From assembly GCF_002369955.1 (NCBI RefSeq), contig NZ_AP014564.1, positions 1,141,242 to 1,205,241 on the forward strand: a stretch of DNA of 64,000 nt, in the 5' to 3' direction. Within the stretch, counting starts at the first letter, position 1. Each line of letters opens with the position of its first letter. The DNA comes from Ichthyobacterium seriolicida. Lineage in GTDB: Bacteria; Bacteroidota; Bacteroidia; Flavobacteriales; Ichthyobacteriaceae. Positions 9,793 through 19,295 of the stretch are shown here, piece after piece. The position numbers and the translations under genes are program-made. Below the pieces are notes generated by a model. The model did no database searches. It was given only the letters and a program-made list of their open reading frames with translations, and was not told the DNA's origin.

Positions 9793-10257
9793 TTATCCTG
9801 TTTGTTCTCCTGACATTGGTGTAGAAGGTGATGCTGGTACTCCTGTTCCTGCTGTTCCTGCTCCTGATTGTACTACTGGTGTTGGTGCTTGTTCTACTGT
9901 TGCTGCTTGTCCTGTCCCTGTGTTTGTGTTCTCTGTGCCTGCTGCTCCCTGTGCTTGTGTTGCTTCCTATGTTGCTGTTGTTTGTTCTACTGGCGCTGTT
10001 CCTGTTTGTGCTGGTTCTGCTGGTTGTGGCTCTGAACTATCATCAGCCTGGGCTTGAGACGGATTAGAGTTAGGGGCAGGGTCAACAGCCTTTTTGTATA
10101 CAATAACCTTATATTCTTTTATAAATGGGTTCCCTTCTATTGTTTAAGTAATTGGAATAATAGATTCATAAGTATTTAATTCCAGGATTTTTTTAGAGAA
10201 TTCTAATTTTAAACTCTTTATTTCTTTAGGGATTTTACTTTCAGAGTTCCCCCACAT
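9793..10257 (-). pseudogene. Decayed fragment with Ala/Thr/Pro/Gln-rich tail
   Basis: The minus strand holds one frame from an ATG at 10257 with in-frame stops TAA (10144-10146), TAG (9967-9969), TAA (9793-9795) and another TAA at 9766-9768. The first part (KIPKEIKSLKLEFSK, then FIKEYKVIVYKKA) resembles the Ig-like modules of the lipoproteins in this window. The remainder is low-complexity (QPAEPAQTGTAPVEQTTAT, GTGQAATVEQAPTPVVQ). The ATG overlaps the dnaG stop (TAGAATG). I interpret it as the 3' end of a secreted or lipoprotein gene lacking its signal-peptide end. The plus-strand Leu-rich frame over the same bases is an artefact of the CAG/ACA-type composition. Confidence 0.6.
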
Positions 10258-10258
10258 T

Positions 10259-12226
10259 CTAAATATTGATTATCCTTCCTAATTCTGAGTTTATTTTTTT
10301 TTGTAATACTATCAGCTTAGTAATGGAATGTATGATCTTAGATTTAAAATCCTGATCTTCTTCCTCGCTCAATCTCTTTTTTTCTTCGGCTATTATATCA
10401 CTCAATCTAGCTGATTTGTATTTGAGTATCATCTCCATTACCGTAGAACTTATATTCTGCTTCCTACTTGAAAATATATTCTTTTCCTCCCACTGAGGAC
10501 TAGGAGAATATTTTGTTATCAACACATTGGCAGTCACCTCTGAAATCTCTCTATCTGAGGAATTACAAAAATATTCAGAGTTTATCTCTTTGTTTTGATC
10601 TAGTAAATTACAAACCTCAACGAAGATCTTCCTGAATCTCTCATCGAAGAATTCTAATTCATCTTCATTTATTCTGTAACAGATTTCCTGAGCAACTGTA
10701 GATTTATAAGTCTTTATCTCTGTTTTTAGTTCTCCTTTGTCATCCTTAAATTCTATAATATCATCTACTAATATCTCTTCATTGCCATTGAGCAAGAGTA
10801 GCTTTATAATATTTCTTTCTATATCTTTAATAGCTCTATGCTTTATAGAACAGTCATCTCTGTCTTGAGTTTTTTCTATTAATCTAAAAGCTTCTTTTTC
10901 TTGCCTCTTTTCACTCTTTTCATTTTCCTGATATAAAAGCTGAGCCTCCTCTTTAAATAAATTATTTTCACTGATATTCATCAGTTTAGAACACTCTTTT
11001 ATATAGATTTCTCTTTTAATGCTATCTGGGATTTTAGATATGCTCAAGACTATATCTTTTACCAGTTGGGATTTTTTAATTGGATTTTCTAAATCCTCCC
11101 TTGCAAGAGTATTTATCTTAAAAGTTATAAAATCAGTCGATTGGGTCTTTAAATAATTTATTACCGCATCGGTTTCTTGTTTTCTAGAATAAGAATCTGG
11201 ATCTTCACCTTCTGGGAGTATCACTGCTTGAACATCTATTCCCTGTTCTAACATAATATCCATGCCTTTGAAAGAAGCTCTAATGCCAGCTTCATCTCCA
11301 TCATAAACTATAGTGATATTATTTGTGAGGCGTTTTATAAGTATAATTTGCTCTTCAGACAGAGCCGTTCCCGAAGAAGAGACCACATTTTTTATTCCCC
11401 TTTGATATAGAGAAATAACGTCTGTATAACCCTCTACCAAGAGGCAATTATCTTCTTTGGAAATATGCTTTTTGGCGTGATAGAGTCCATATAATATTTT
11501 GTGTTTTTTGTAGATAAGACTATCTATGGAGTTTAAGTATTTAGCAGTATTCTTGTTGTCGGTTAAATCACGACCTCCAAAGCCCATGACTCTTCCAGAC
11601 ATGCTGTGAATGGGAAATATTACACGGCCCTTAAACCTATCTATTTTCATTTCCTCTTTTACTATGGTGAGTCCCGTTTTTTCGAGAAAAGAAATATTAA
11701 ACCCCTTTTTTAGGGCTGTTTTTGTAAAGTAATCCCATTGATTGGGAGAGTAGCCTAGATGAAATTTTTTAATTATATCTATTGAGAATCCTCTTTTTTC
11801 TAGGTATGTTAAACCTGTATTTTCTCCCTCTGTGGTGTTGTGCAGAGAATCTTCGAAAAATGATTGAGCAAATTCTGACACGGAGAACATGCTCTCCATT
11901 TCGTCTTTTTCAATTATCTCTTTTTCTGTCCTTTGGGTTTCTTTTACTTCTATGCCGTATTTTTTGGCCAAGTATTTTATGGCCTCTGGATAGGTAAAAT
12001 GTTCGTGCTCCATTAAAAAAGAGATCACATTACCTCCTTTATTAGAACTAAAACACTTAAAAATCTGTTTGCTAGGAGACACGACAAAAGAAGGTGTCTT
12101 TTCGTTGCTGAAGGGGCTCAATCCCTTGTAATTCTGGCCTGACTTTTTAAGTGTGATGAAATCACTTATTACCTCCTCTATATTCGAGACGCTAAAGACC
12201 TCATCTATGGTTTCTTGGCTTATCAT
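10259..12226 (-). CDS. dnaG: DNA primase
   Basis: DnaG makes the RNA primers for replication. The 655 residues comprise an N-terminal CHC2-like module (KGLSPFSNEKTPSFVVSPSK), the catalytic core with TOPRIM signatures LLVEGYTDVISLYQRG and IVYDGDEAG, and a C-terminal region expected to bind helicase. The usual four zinc ligands are not present as Cys/His: the module reads GLSPFSNEK and FKCFSSNKGG, so only one Cys remains. This loss is, from memory, normal for Flavobacteriia. It starts at ATG 12226 (MISQETIDEVF). It is alone, with no rpoD or rpsU next to it. Confidence 0.95.
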   Translation of the reverse strand: MISQETIDEVFSVSNIEEVISDFITLKKSGQNYKGLSPFSNEKTPSFVVSPSKQIFKCFSSNKGGNVISFLMEHEHFTYPEAIKYLAKKYGIEVKETQRTEKEIIEKDEMESMFSVSEFAQSFFEDSLHNTTEGENTGLTYLEKRGFSIDIIKKFHLGYSPNQWDYFTKTALKKGFNISFLEKTGLTIVKEEMKIDRFKGRVIFPIHSMSGRVMGFGGRDLTDNKNTAKYLNSIDSLIYKKHKILYGLYHAKKHISKEDNCLLVEGYTDVISLYQRGIKNVVSSSGTALSEEQIILIKRLTNNITIVYDGDEAGIRASFKGMDIMLEQGIDVQAVILPEGEDPDSYSRKQETDAVINYLKTQSTDFITFKINTLAREDLENPIKKSQLVKDIVLSISKIPDSIKREIYIKECSKLMNISENNLFKEEAQLLYQENEKSEKRQEKEAFRLIEKTQDRDDCSIKHRAIKDIERNIIKLLLLNGNEEILVDDIIEFKDDKGELKTEIKTYKSTVAQEICYRINEDELEFFDERFRKIFVEVCNLLDQNKEINSEYFCNSSDREISEVTANVLITKYSPSPQWEEKNIFSSRKQNISSTVMEMILKYKSARLSDIIAEEKKRLSEEEDQDFKSKIIHSITKLIVLQKKINSELGRIINI

Positions 12227-12310
12227 AAGTGCAATCTACAAAAAGACCGAATTAATACTCGGGTATAAATCGAGCTCAACTTTTGTGTAAAGTGAATATT
12301 GTTTTAATAT

Positions 12311-13087
12311 TTATTCTTTGCGAAAATATATGGGATTTTGAAGCTTTTTAAATCCGTTGAGCATTAGTTTTACACTTCCTAAAAATATTGTTATTTCACT
12401 TTTTATAGGTATTTTGTTGTCGTCTTTGCTTATCCATATGGTCAAAGTATTGCCATTCCTAAGAAGAGATCCAGTTTCTTCCCATGCAAAGAACTTGTAA
12501 CACGGTATGTATCCAAAGGATGTTTTAACATCTTCTATTGCTTGGAGGATTAACTTTAAATTGAACATTTTTTTATCTATAAAAAGAGGAACAGATAAGG
12601 TATCCTTTACCTCCATAGGGGATAGATCTTGTAAACGCACGTGATAAAACATTGATACAATATCTTGTGTTTTATTAGAAATTATATCGATTATGGTATC
12701 TTTTTTAGCTAAATTGTCTAACACCGTAGCTGTACCTTTGTCTTGATCGAAGGTTATATCTCTATTTATCATAATGGCCCCATTCTCAACTATTTTACGC
12801 ACAGAACGATTAGAGATATTCTTTTTCTTATCCATGAAAGAAAGATATTTATAATCAGCATCATAGAACCATGAGAGCATATCTACGGTTTTACCTTTTA
12901 CTTCTATTTCGTAATCTAAACTGTCTGACGTATCTTTTACTTCAAAGACTACTTCTGCCAAATCTAAAATGGTATAGCTGATTTGATATCTCAACCATTC
13001 CCCTCTTTTAAAGGGTTCTGGGTTTTGTCCTAAAGCGCTAGAGCTAAGTAAACAAAACAGTTTTAGGATTAAAATTCCTCTATTCAT
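12311..13087 (-). CDS. DUF3108 exported protein
   Basis: A 258-residue protein starting MNRGILILKLFCLLSSSALG, a likely cleavable signal peptide, followed by a DUF3108-type domain: FKRGEWLRYQISYTILDLAE near the start, DIVSMFYHVR in the middle, and LTIWISKDDNKIPIKSEI near the end. DUF3108 proteins are periplasmic or outer-membrane-facing beta-rich proteins of unknown role. The gene lies 84 bp upstream of dnaG in the same direction. No catalytic motif is visible. Confidence 0.8.
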   Translation of the reverse strand: MNRGILILKLFCLLSSSALGQNPEPFKRGEWLRYQISYTILDLAEVVFEVKDTSDSLDYEIEVKGKTVDMLSWFYDADYKYLSFMDKKKNISNRSVRKIVENGAIMINRDITFDQDKGTATVLDNLAKKDTIIDIISNKTQDIVSMFYHVRLQDLSPMEVKDTLSVPLFIDKKMFNLKLILQAIEDVKTSFGYIPCYKFFAWEETGSLLRNGNTLTIWISKDDNKIPIKSEITIFLGSVKLMLNGFKKLQNPIYFRKE

Positions 13088-13237
13088 CGTGCCTCTTATG
13101 TATCATTTTTTTTTGAGAAAAAAGTCAAAAAAATAAGTTCTCAAAGTTATGATTTTGTTTTGAACAAATATTATTTCAATCAATTCAAAATTGATAATGC
13201 ACGATACTGAGACTCATTTAGTTGCCAACAACAAGGC

Positions 13238-13263
13238 CATATTTATTTTAGAAAATAAATATG
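13238..13263. repeat. 26-bp perfect inverted repeat
   Basis: CATATTTATTTT and AAAATAAATATG form a perfect 12-bp stem around AG. It lies in the roughly 300-bp gap (13088-13386) between the DUF3108 gene and the DUF285 lipoprotein gene, both on the minus strand. It could end transcription of the lipoprotein gene or be an operator. Nothing else in this gap was recognised except a weak TGCCA/TGGCA hairpin near 13360-13380. Confidence 0.6.
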
Positions 13264-13386
13264 AACTTTTATAAATAAAATCTTTATTCGGACAACTTCT
13301 CACCCGTATTAATCAAACAGATTTATTCATATTTCAACCATGTCAGATATAAAAAACACATTGCCACGTTTTTTTGGCAGTTTAAA

Positions 13387-14625
13387 TTAAAAATTACAAG
13401 CTGTAAAATTAGGTCTGAAAGCAGGACTTAAAACACCTGCGTAATTAAATAAACGACACGAAGTAACTTTTTCTACTTTCCATGGACTAATATCTTGATT
13501 AAAAGAATCAGCCGCAGAAAACATAAAGGACATATTCCTAACTTTAGATATATCCCAATCATTTAAAGGTTGGTTGAAATTTTCAGCTTTTGAAAACATT
13601 CCTTTCATATTAGTAACACTAGATACATCCCATCGATTGATATTTTGATTAAAAGATGTAGCGCGAGTAAATAAAGCTTCCATATTAGTGACCTTAGAAA
13701 CATCCCATCCACTAATATCTTGATTGAACAATGTAGCTTCAGTAAAAAGAGTACTCATATTAATAACATTAGATACATCCCATCTGCTAATATCCTGATT
13801 GAACGATGAAGCTCTTGAAAACATGCCTGCTATATTGGTTACATTAGACATATCCCAATCACTTATATTTCCATTAAACTTAGTGCAACCACTAAACATG
13901 CCAGACATATTAGTAACTCCTTTTAAATTAGGGTTATCTTTAGATGAGATATTTAAATTAGTACACTTATTAAAGTGAGATCCTCTATTGCCTAGCTTTA
14001 AATTGCCCCAACTTGAAATGTCTATTATTTTATCTCTACTCTCTCTAACTTCTCCAAAGTTAAACCCTTGTATTTTTCCTGTGATAGTTATAGTGTATTT
14101 ATCTGATGCCGTATATCTGTGTCTTCCATCAGTCCAATTTCTTATATGTTCATCTGTTGTGCCATCTCCCCAATTGACATAGAAATCATATGTTCCTCCA
14201 TTGTATATTGGTAGACATACCTCTTCATTTACTTTTACTTTCCACTTGGATATGAAAATATCTTTGAATAATACATCTACAGAGTATGTCTTAAAATCTC
14301 CATTTTTAGAATAGACCACATATTCTGCAGGGTCAGAAAAATCAAACTTAACATCGGGAGGATAGACCTTTACTCCCTCAAATTTTATACTAGGAGTAAA
14401 AGTTGTAAATAGATGTTTTTCTAAATCCTTATCACTGATGACTACTGATATCGTTTCAGAAATGTTGTCAATAACTCCAACTATATCTCTATCTAAACCA
14501 GGATTTTTTTCAGCCTCAAATTTAAATGATGTTATTTCCATAGGGTTTTTAATTTCTTTATTTGAACAAGAGGCAAACAAAAAAAACATACCTAAAAGGG
14601 TGATTTGTACATATCTAAATTTCAT
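13387..14625 (-). CDS. DUF285 (BspA-like) repeat lipoprotein
   Basis: A 412-residue lipoprotein. The signal peptide ends in the lipobox FASC (Cys at about residue 20). An Ig-like domain (about 30-120) ends FKTYSVDVLF, and a PKD-like segment contains VNWGDGTTDEH and YTITITGKIQGFNFG. From about 235 onward come 25-residue DUF285 repeats of the pattern NQDIS-WDVSNVTNM--MF--A-SF; six are clear. Proteins with these repeats are surface-exposed and often bind host or partner proteins; I infer an outer-membrane location but the ligand is unknown. It shares its architecture with the lipoproteins at 22699-24429 and 24750-26174 but is more divergent and has no MITE arms. Confidence 0.85.
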   Translation of the reverse strand: MKFRYVQITLLGMFFLFASCSNKEIKNPMEITSFKFEAEKNPGLDRDIVGVIDNISETISVVISDKDLEKHLFTTFTPSIKFEGVKVYPPDVKFDFSDPAEYVVYSKNGDFKTYSVDVLFKDIFISKWKVKVNEEVCLPIYNGGTYDFYVNWGDGTTDEHIRNWTDGRHRYTASDKYTITITGKIQGFNFGEVRESRDKIIDISSWGNLKLGNRGSHFNKCTNLNISSKDNPNLKGVTNMSGMFSGCTKFNGNISDWDMSNVTNIAGMFSRASSFNQDISRWDVSNVINMSTLFTEATLFNQDISGWDVSKVTNMEALFTRATSFNQNINRWDVSSVTNMKGMFSKAENFNQPLNDWDISKVRNMSFMFSAADSFNQDISPWKVEKVTSCRLFNYAGVLSPAFRPNFTACNF

Positions 14626-14723
14626 GTCCGTAATAATTTAAAAGTTAATGGTAAGTTAAATGTCTAATGATCTTCGATTTATATTAAATCTCTGGCCTGA
14701 CACCCGACACGAATGTACAAAAA

Positions 14724-15548
14724 TTACAAAACTATTTTTTGAGTCAAAGCTACTACTTGTTTTGCCTCTTTCACATCGTGGACTCTGAGTATATTAACCC
14801 CTTTTTGTAATAAAATTGTGTTTAATACAGTGCTTCCATTTATAGATTCTTCAGGACTGATATCAAGAGGTTTATATATCATAGATTTCCTGGAGATTCC
14901 AGCTAGAATAGGTAATTTAAAGCATTTGAATAGATCTAATTTTTTCAATAATTCATAATTGTGATCTATAGTTTTTCCAAATCCAAAACCCACATCTATT
15001 ATAATATCATTTACTCCTAGCTTTTTTAATTCTAGTGTTTTGGTCGAAAAGTATTTTAATACATCTTTTACTACATTGTCATACTCTGGAGACATTTGCA
15101 TGGTTTGGGGGACTCCCAGCATATGAGTGAGCACATAGGGAACTTGTAACTTAGATACTGTTTCAAACATGTTTTTGTCCATACTTCCACCAGAAATATC
15201 ATTTATAATGGCAGCTCCTTCATTTACACACATTTTGGCTACTTCACTTCTAAAAGTATCAACAGATATAATTATATGACCAAAGTGCTTTATTACATTC
15301 TTGATAACTGGAAGTATTCTATCTTTTTCTTCTTCTAAAGAGATGTGTTTAGCTCCTGGACGAGAAGAATAAGAGCCTATATCTAAAAAGTCCATCCCTT
15401 GGTCAATCATGTTTTCGACCTTCTTTAAAAGAGAAATGTCGTTTTTATATCTACTTCCCTCATAAAAAGAATCAGGAGTTATGTTGACAATCCCCATTAC
15501 CATTGGGGTGGTTAAATCTATCAACTTCCTCTTACAATTTATAAACAT
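14724..15548 (-). CDS. folP: Dihydropteroate synthase
   Basis: FolP joins 6-hydroxymethyl-dihydropterin diphosphate with p-aminobenzoate in folate synthesis. The 274-residue TIM barrel shows PMVMGIVNITPDSFYEGSRY at the N-terminus, MDFLDIGSYSSRPGA, VSVDTFRSEVA, NDISGG, DVGFGFGKT and the C-terminal AGISRKSMI and ILRVHDVKEA. All family signatures are intact. It lies 26 bp downstream of purM in the same direction, so the two are probably co-transcribed. Two further folate genes are elsewhere in the window: folK at 29852 and folD at 39182. Confidence 0.95.
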   Translation of the reverse strand: MFINCKRKLIDLTTPMVMGIVNITPDSFYEGSRYKNDISLLKKVENMIDQGMDFLDIGSYSSRPGAKHISLEEEKDRILPVIKNVIKHFGHIIISVDTFRSEVAKMCVNEGAAIINDISGGSMDKNMFETVSKLQVPYVLTHMLGVPQTMQMSPEYDNVVKDVLKYFSTKTLELKKLGVNDIIIDVGFGFGKTIDHNYELLKKLDLFKCFKLPILAGISRKSMIYKPLDISPEESINGSTVLNTILLQKGVNILRVHDVKEAKQVVALTQKIVL

Positions 15549-15574
15549 GTCTTTTGTCTCTGTGTTTTTTTGTT

Positions 15575-16741
15575 CTATGAATAATGAAACTCTCCGTATG
15601 AGCTTTTTACAGTTAATTTTTTAGTAGTATGACTGTGACATTGGCCTATTACTTTAGCCTGAACTCCAAAGTCATTTGATATATCTATAATATTTTGTGC
15701 CATTTGAGGTTCTACGTAAATCTCCATCCTATGTCCCATATTAAAAACTTGATACATCTCTCTCCAATCTGTTTTGGACTGCTCTTGTATTAGTTTAAAA
15801 AGCGGTGGAGTTTCGAATAGATCGTCTTTTATAACGTGCATCTTATCTATGAAATGAAGTATTTTAGTTTGACCTCCTCCACTGCAGTGTACCATGCCGT
15901 GAATTTTATCTCTGTATTTATCTAATATCCTCTTTATAATGGGAGCGTACGTTCTAGTCGGAGATAGCATTAGTTTGCCAGCATCTAAAAGTGTATTCTC
16001 TACACCATCTGTGAGTTTTATATTCCCAGAATAAACTAATTCATCAGGCAATAAATGATCAAAACTATCTGGATATTTCTCAGATAGATATTTAGAAAAT
16101 ACATCGTGTCTGGCTGAAGTCAATCCATTGCTTCCCATGCCTCCATTGTATTCCTTCTCGTAAGAAGCACATCCAAAAGAAGATAAGCCCACAATAACAT
16201 CACCATGGGAAATATTACTATTACATATGACCTCTGATCGTTTCATCCTACTGATTACTGTAGAATCTACTATAATGCTTCGAACTAAATCACCCACATC
16301 GGCCGTTTCCCCTCCAGTAGAATAAATATTTATATCGTATTTTCTCAACTCTGTTATCAATTTTTCAGTGCCGTTTATAATCTCTGATATAACATCACCT
16401 GGAATATTATTTTTATTTCTGCCTATTGTGGAAGAAAGCATAATATTGTCAGTCGCACCCACACAAAATATATCGTCTATATTCATTATAAGTGCATCTT
16501 GAGCTATTCCCTTCCAGACAGACATATCACCTGTCTCTTTCCAATACACATAAGCTAAAGAAGATTTTGTTCCCGCTCCATCAGCGTGCATAACTAAACA
16601 ATAGTTCTCATCTAGACTTAAATAATCTGGAACTATCTTACAAAAAGCATTGGGAAACAAGCCCTTGTCTATATTCTTTATAGCGTTGTGAACATCTTCC
16701 TTAGAATGCGAAACACCTCTTTTGTCGTATCTGTTTTTCAT
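15575..16741 (-). CDS. purM: Phosphoribosylformylglycinamidine cyclo-ligase (AIR synthetase)
   Basis: PurM uses ATP to close the imidazole ring of AIR in purine synthesis. The 388-residue protein is longer than the E. coli enzyme, as in the Bacteroidota form. Seen: RYDKRGVSHSKEDVH at the start, HADGAGTKSSLAY, DIFCVGATDNIMLSSTIGRN, STGGETADVGDLVRS and the C-terminal VFNMGHRMEIYV. It starts at ATG 16741, 12 bp after the glycosyltransferase stop, so it may belong to one transcript with the upstream sugar genes. Confidence 0.92.
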   Translation of the reverse strand: MKNRYDKRGVSHSKEDVHNAIKNIDKGLFPNAFCKIVPDYLSLDENYCLVMHADGAGTKSSLAYVYWKETGDMSVWKGIAQDALIMNIDDIFCVGATDNIMLSSTIGRNKNNIPGDVISEIINGTEKLITELRKYDINIYSTGGETADVGDLVRSIIVDSTVISRMKRSEVICNSNISHGDVIVGLSSFGCASYEKEYNGGMGSNGLTSARHDVFSKYLSEKYPDSFDHLLPDELVYSGNIKLTDGVENTLLDAGKLMLSPTRTYAPIIKRILDKYRDKIHGMVHCSGGGQTKILHFIDKMHVIKDDLFETPPLFKLIQEQSKTDWREMYQVFNMGHRMEIYVEPQMAQNIIDISNDFGVQAKVIGQCHSHTTKKLTVKSSYGEFHYS

Positions 16742-16753
16742 AACTAAAATATC

Positions 16754-18094
16754 TTAACTCTTCAAAATAGCTTTGGAATAAACCTCCCAACTCAGATTCT
16801 CTTTAAAAGATTTTATAATAGCTTTGGAATAAACCTCCCAACTCAGATTCTCTTTAAAAGATTTTATATTCTCCATTGGAATTGGATTGTCCAAAAATCT
16901 AAACATCGTTTGAGCCATAGACTCCACAGTGTTTTCTTCGACCATATAACCGTTTTGTCCATCTTTAACAGTTTCAGGGAAATGTCCTGTTCTAGTTGTC
17001 AAAATAGGTAAATTAAAGTTATAGCTCAAGGATTCTATTCCAGAGGGAGTGGCCCTAGAATAAAATAATACAACCGCATTGGAAACGGCAAAATATTTAT
17101 TCACATCTTCATTAGGTATGAATTTATCTACTACTACTATCCTATCTCTCAAGTTTAATTCATCTATTAGCTTGAGTGGATTGTAATCTTGATCTTCATC
17201 TTTGGAGTTTAAAAATACTCGCTTTGCAATGGAAAAAATAGTTTTCTTAATCTTGGTTCTTAGACTATTGTATTTTAAGGTGTTCCAAAACATCTCTCCA
17301 CATATTAGGAATGATACGTCATCTCTCTTTTTAGCTACTATATCAAAAGCCTTTATAGCATTGTGAAGCCCTTTATATTTTCTGATAAAACCAAAAAATA
17401 AAAATACATTATCTCTCAATCCATATTTCTTTTTGAAGGCGGCAGCATCGAATATAGGATCTGATTTATACAAATCGTATATGGGATGAAAGAGCTTTAT
17501 AACTGTTTTTTTAGACGAATCACTTTTTATATTCCTCTGTCCAGAATTGGACAATTCGAATGTTATGTCTGGAAAGAGATCTACTAATTCCATATAAGTT
17601 TTAAAATCGTGAACGATATAACTATCGGCATTTTCTATGCCTATGCGGGTCAGCTTTTTATCTAAAGTACTCCTCTCTTTTTGGATTAGAAAATGTAGAT
17701 CTACTATCACTTCACAATTGGAATTGTTTTTTATGCTTTTAATTATAAAGGATATTGGTAGTCCCTGTATGGCTATAGACCATTGAATTATAACTTTATC
17801 AGCATTGAGAGATAATATGTATTTGACTGTTTCATTCCAAGAAAAAGGATTGTTGTAATTAGTTATGTACTTACAGTCAATATCAGTTCCTTCTAGGAAG
17901 TTTATGGAACTGACTTTGTCTTTGAAATTCCTAGGAATAATGCTGGGATATTGATGTGTCCACGATACGATATGAACTTTGGTATGTTCAAACTTAGATA
18001 GGGATTTGGCCAAAGAGGTGTTGTAATTAGACATTCCCCCCTTGAAAATAGGACCAGCTCCAAAACAGACTATAACTTTACTACTGCTAGACAT
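16754..18094 (-). CDS. GT4-type glycosyltransferase
   Basis: A 446-residue GT-B glycosyltransferase. The N-terminus VIVCFGAGPIFKGGMSNYN is the glycine-rich acceptor loop, and the C-terminal Rossmann part carries FLFFGFIRKYKGLHNAIKAF and the nucleotide-sugar-binding SGIESLSYNFNLPILTTRTG. It probably adds a sugar to a surface polysaccharide or lipid; donor and acceptor are unknown. Its start overlaps the end of the epimerase gene by 8 bp, implying translational coupling. The last 34 residues are a 17-residue unit (FKENLSWEVYSKAI plus flanking IKS) present twice because of a 51-bp tandem duplication, so the normal C-terminus is about 17 residues shorter. Confidence 0.85.
   Translation of the reverse strand: MSSSSKVIVCFGAGPIFKGGMSNYNTSLAKSLSKFEHTKVHIVSWTHQYPSIIPRNFKDKVSSINFLEGTDIDCKYITNYNNPFSWNETVKYILSLNADKVIIQWSIAIQGLPISFIIKSIKNNSNCEVIVDLHFLIQKERSTLDKKLTRIGIENADSYIVHDFKTYMELVDLFPDITFELSNSGQRNIKSDSSKKTVIKLFHPIYDLYKSDPIFDAAAFKKKYGLRDNVFLFFGFIRKYKGLHNAIKAFDIVAKKRDDVSFLICGEMFWNTLKYNSLRTKIKKTIFSIAKRVFLNSKDEDQDYNPLKLIDELNLRDRIVVVDKFIPNEDVNKYFAVSNAVVLFYSRATPSGIESLSYNFNLPILTTRTGHFPETVKDGQNGYMVEENTVESMAQTMFRFLDNPIPMENIKSFKENLSWEVYSKAIIKSFKENLSWEVYSKAILKS
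16766..16867. repeat. Exact 51-bp tandem duplication at the glycosyltransferase 3' end
   Basis: Bases 16766-16816 and 16817-16867 are the same 51 bases. The unit is a multiple of three, so it lengthens the protein by 17 residues without a frameshift. The perfect identity suggests a very recent event. Confidence 0.9.
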
Positions 18095-19136
18095 TGTGAT
18101 ATTCCCTTTGGTGTACAGCTTGATAAACCCTTCTAAGTCCTTGTTCTAGAGATATTTTAGGTTCCCAGTTGAGATGTTTTTTGACGTAATCTAGACTACA
18201 ATACCTAGAGAAAACTCCAACGGGCTTGTCTAAAAGACATTTTATATCAGTTTGATAACCCGCTATTTCACAGAAAATAGTTATAATTTCCCTGAAAGTT
18301 GTCAATTTTCCAGTTCCTATATTGATTGCTCTTCCGTCGGAAATCTTATCCATAGCCAACAAAGTGCAATCGATAACATCGTCTATATGGACGAAATCAC
18401 GCCCCTGATTGCCTGTTCCCCATACCTCAAAAGGGCTTTCCTTTAAGGCTGCTCTCTTAGCCAAAGACGGAATTGGATAACTGTAATCTTGGTCTTCTCC
18501 ATAACCAGAAAAAGGTCTGATACACACGATCTTAACACCGTAATATTCTGCAGCTATCTTAGCTAAAAATTCTCCTGTCAATTTAGTCCAGCCGTAAGTC
18601 ATATCTGGCTGTCCCATATTAGAAAAATCTATGTCTGTCTCTCTTAACTGAATATAGTTTTGCTCGGTCTGCTTGCTTATGGGATAGGCTGCGCTGGAAC
18701 TCGGATATAATACTCTCTTTGGCTTATAACGTGTAATCCAATAAAAGAACTCTGCATCTATAGAGAGGTCTAATGCCACTTTCATAGGATCACCATCTAT
18801 AGTAGCCCTTCCTCCTACGATGGCTGCAAAATGAAATACATCTGTAAACTCTACAATATCTATTCCGTATTCATGTGAAATCCATTCGGGATTCTTTGTT
18901 AAATTTCTCAAGACATCTATAAAATCACTTTTTATAAAGATCAATCTCTCATCTTGTCCATATGTTCTGAGGTTTTTTATCTCCCTATTTAAAGATTCCT
19001 CAATCCAATTATTAGGATCCATTCCCACAGATAGATTATCTACAAATAATATTCTATCAGTAGTTGTACTGTAGAGCCTTTTGACCATATTTCTACCTAC
19101 AAAGCCACATCCTCCTGATATGAGATGATTTTTCAT
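18087..19136 (-). CDS. NAD-dependent sugar epimerase/dehydratase (extended SDR)
   Basis: A 349-residue extended short-chain dehydrogenase. Seen: GGCGFVGRNM (NAD-binding GxxGxxG), VDNLSVGM, FHFAAIVGG, YPSSSAAYP (catalytic Ser/Thr strand), YGWTK (catalytic Tyr-x-x-x-Lys), VRPFSGYGEDQDY-type segment and GNQGRDFVHIDDV. These fit nucleotide-sugar 4-epimerases or 4,6-dehydratases; the exact substrate cannot be read from sequence. It pairs with the overlapping glycosyltransferase downstream and probably supplies or modifies its sugar donor for an envelope glycan. Confidence 0.85.
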   Translation of the reverse strand: MKNHLISGGCGFVGRNMVKRLYSTTTDRILFVDNLSVGMDPNNWIEESLNREIKNLRTYGQDERLIFIKSDFIDVLRNLTKNPEWISHEYGIDIVEFTDVFHFAAIVGGRATIDGDPMKVALDLSIDAEFFYWITRYKPKRVLYPSSSAAYPISKQTEQNYIQLRETDIDFSNMGQPDMTYGWTKLTGEFLAKIAAEYYGVKIVCIRPFSGYGEDQDYSYPIPSLAKRAALKESPFEVWGTGNQGRDFVHIDDVIDCTLLAMDKISDGRAINIGTGKLTTFREIITIFCEIAGYQTDIKCLLDKPVGVFSRYCSLDYVKKHLNWEPKISLEQGLRRVYQAVHQREYHNV

Positions 19137-19295
19137 TCTATTATTAATAAAGATTTACACTCTAGAAGATTGAGATATACAACTCTTAACAACACTTTTT
19201 TTTTTAGGTATTTTATACTTTATCTCAAAAAGAGTCTTTTATGTGAGAAGATATCATATATAATTTTTGACGTGAATTTATGAGATTCAGTGCAA

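Noticed and set aside
9828..10067. A plus-strand Leu/Val-rich frame of 79 residues
   Set aside because: It is the complement of an Ala/Thr/Pro/Gln-rich coding relic on the minus strand; the Leu richness follows from CTG/GTT-type codons and has no signal, start context or family.
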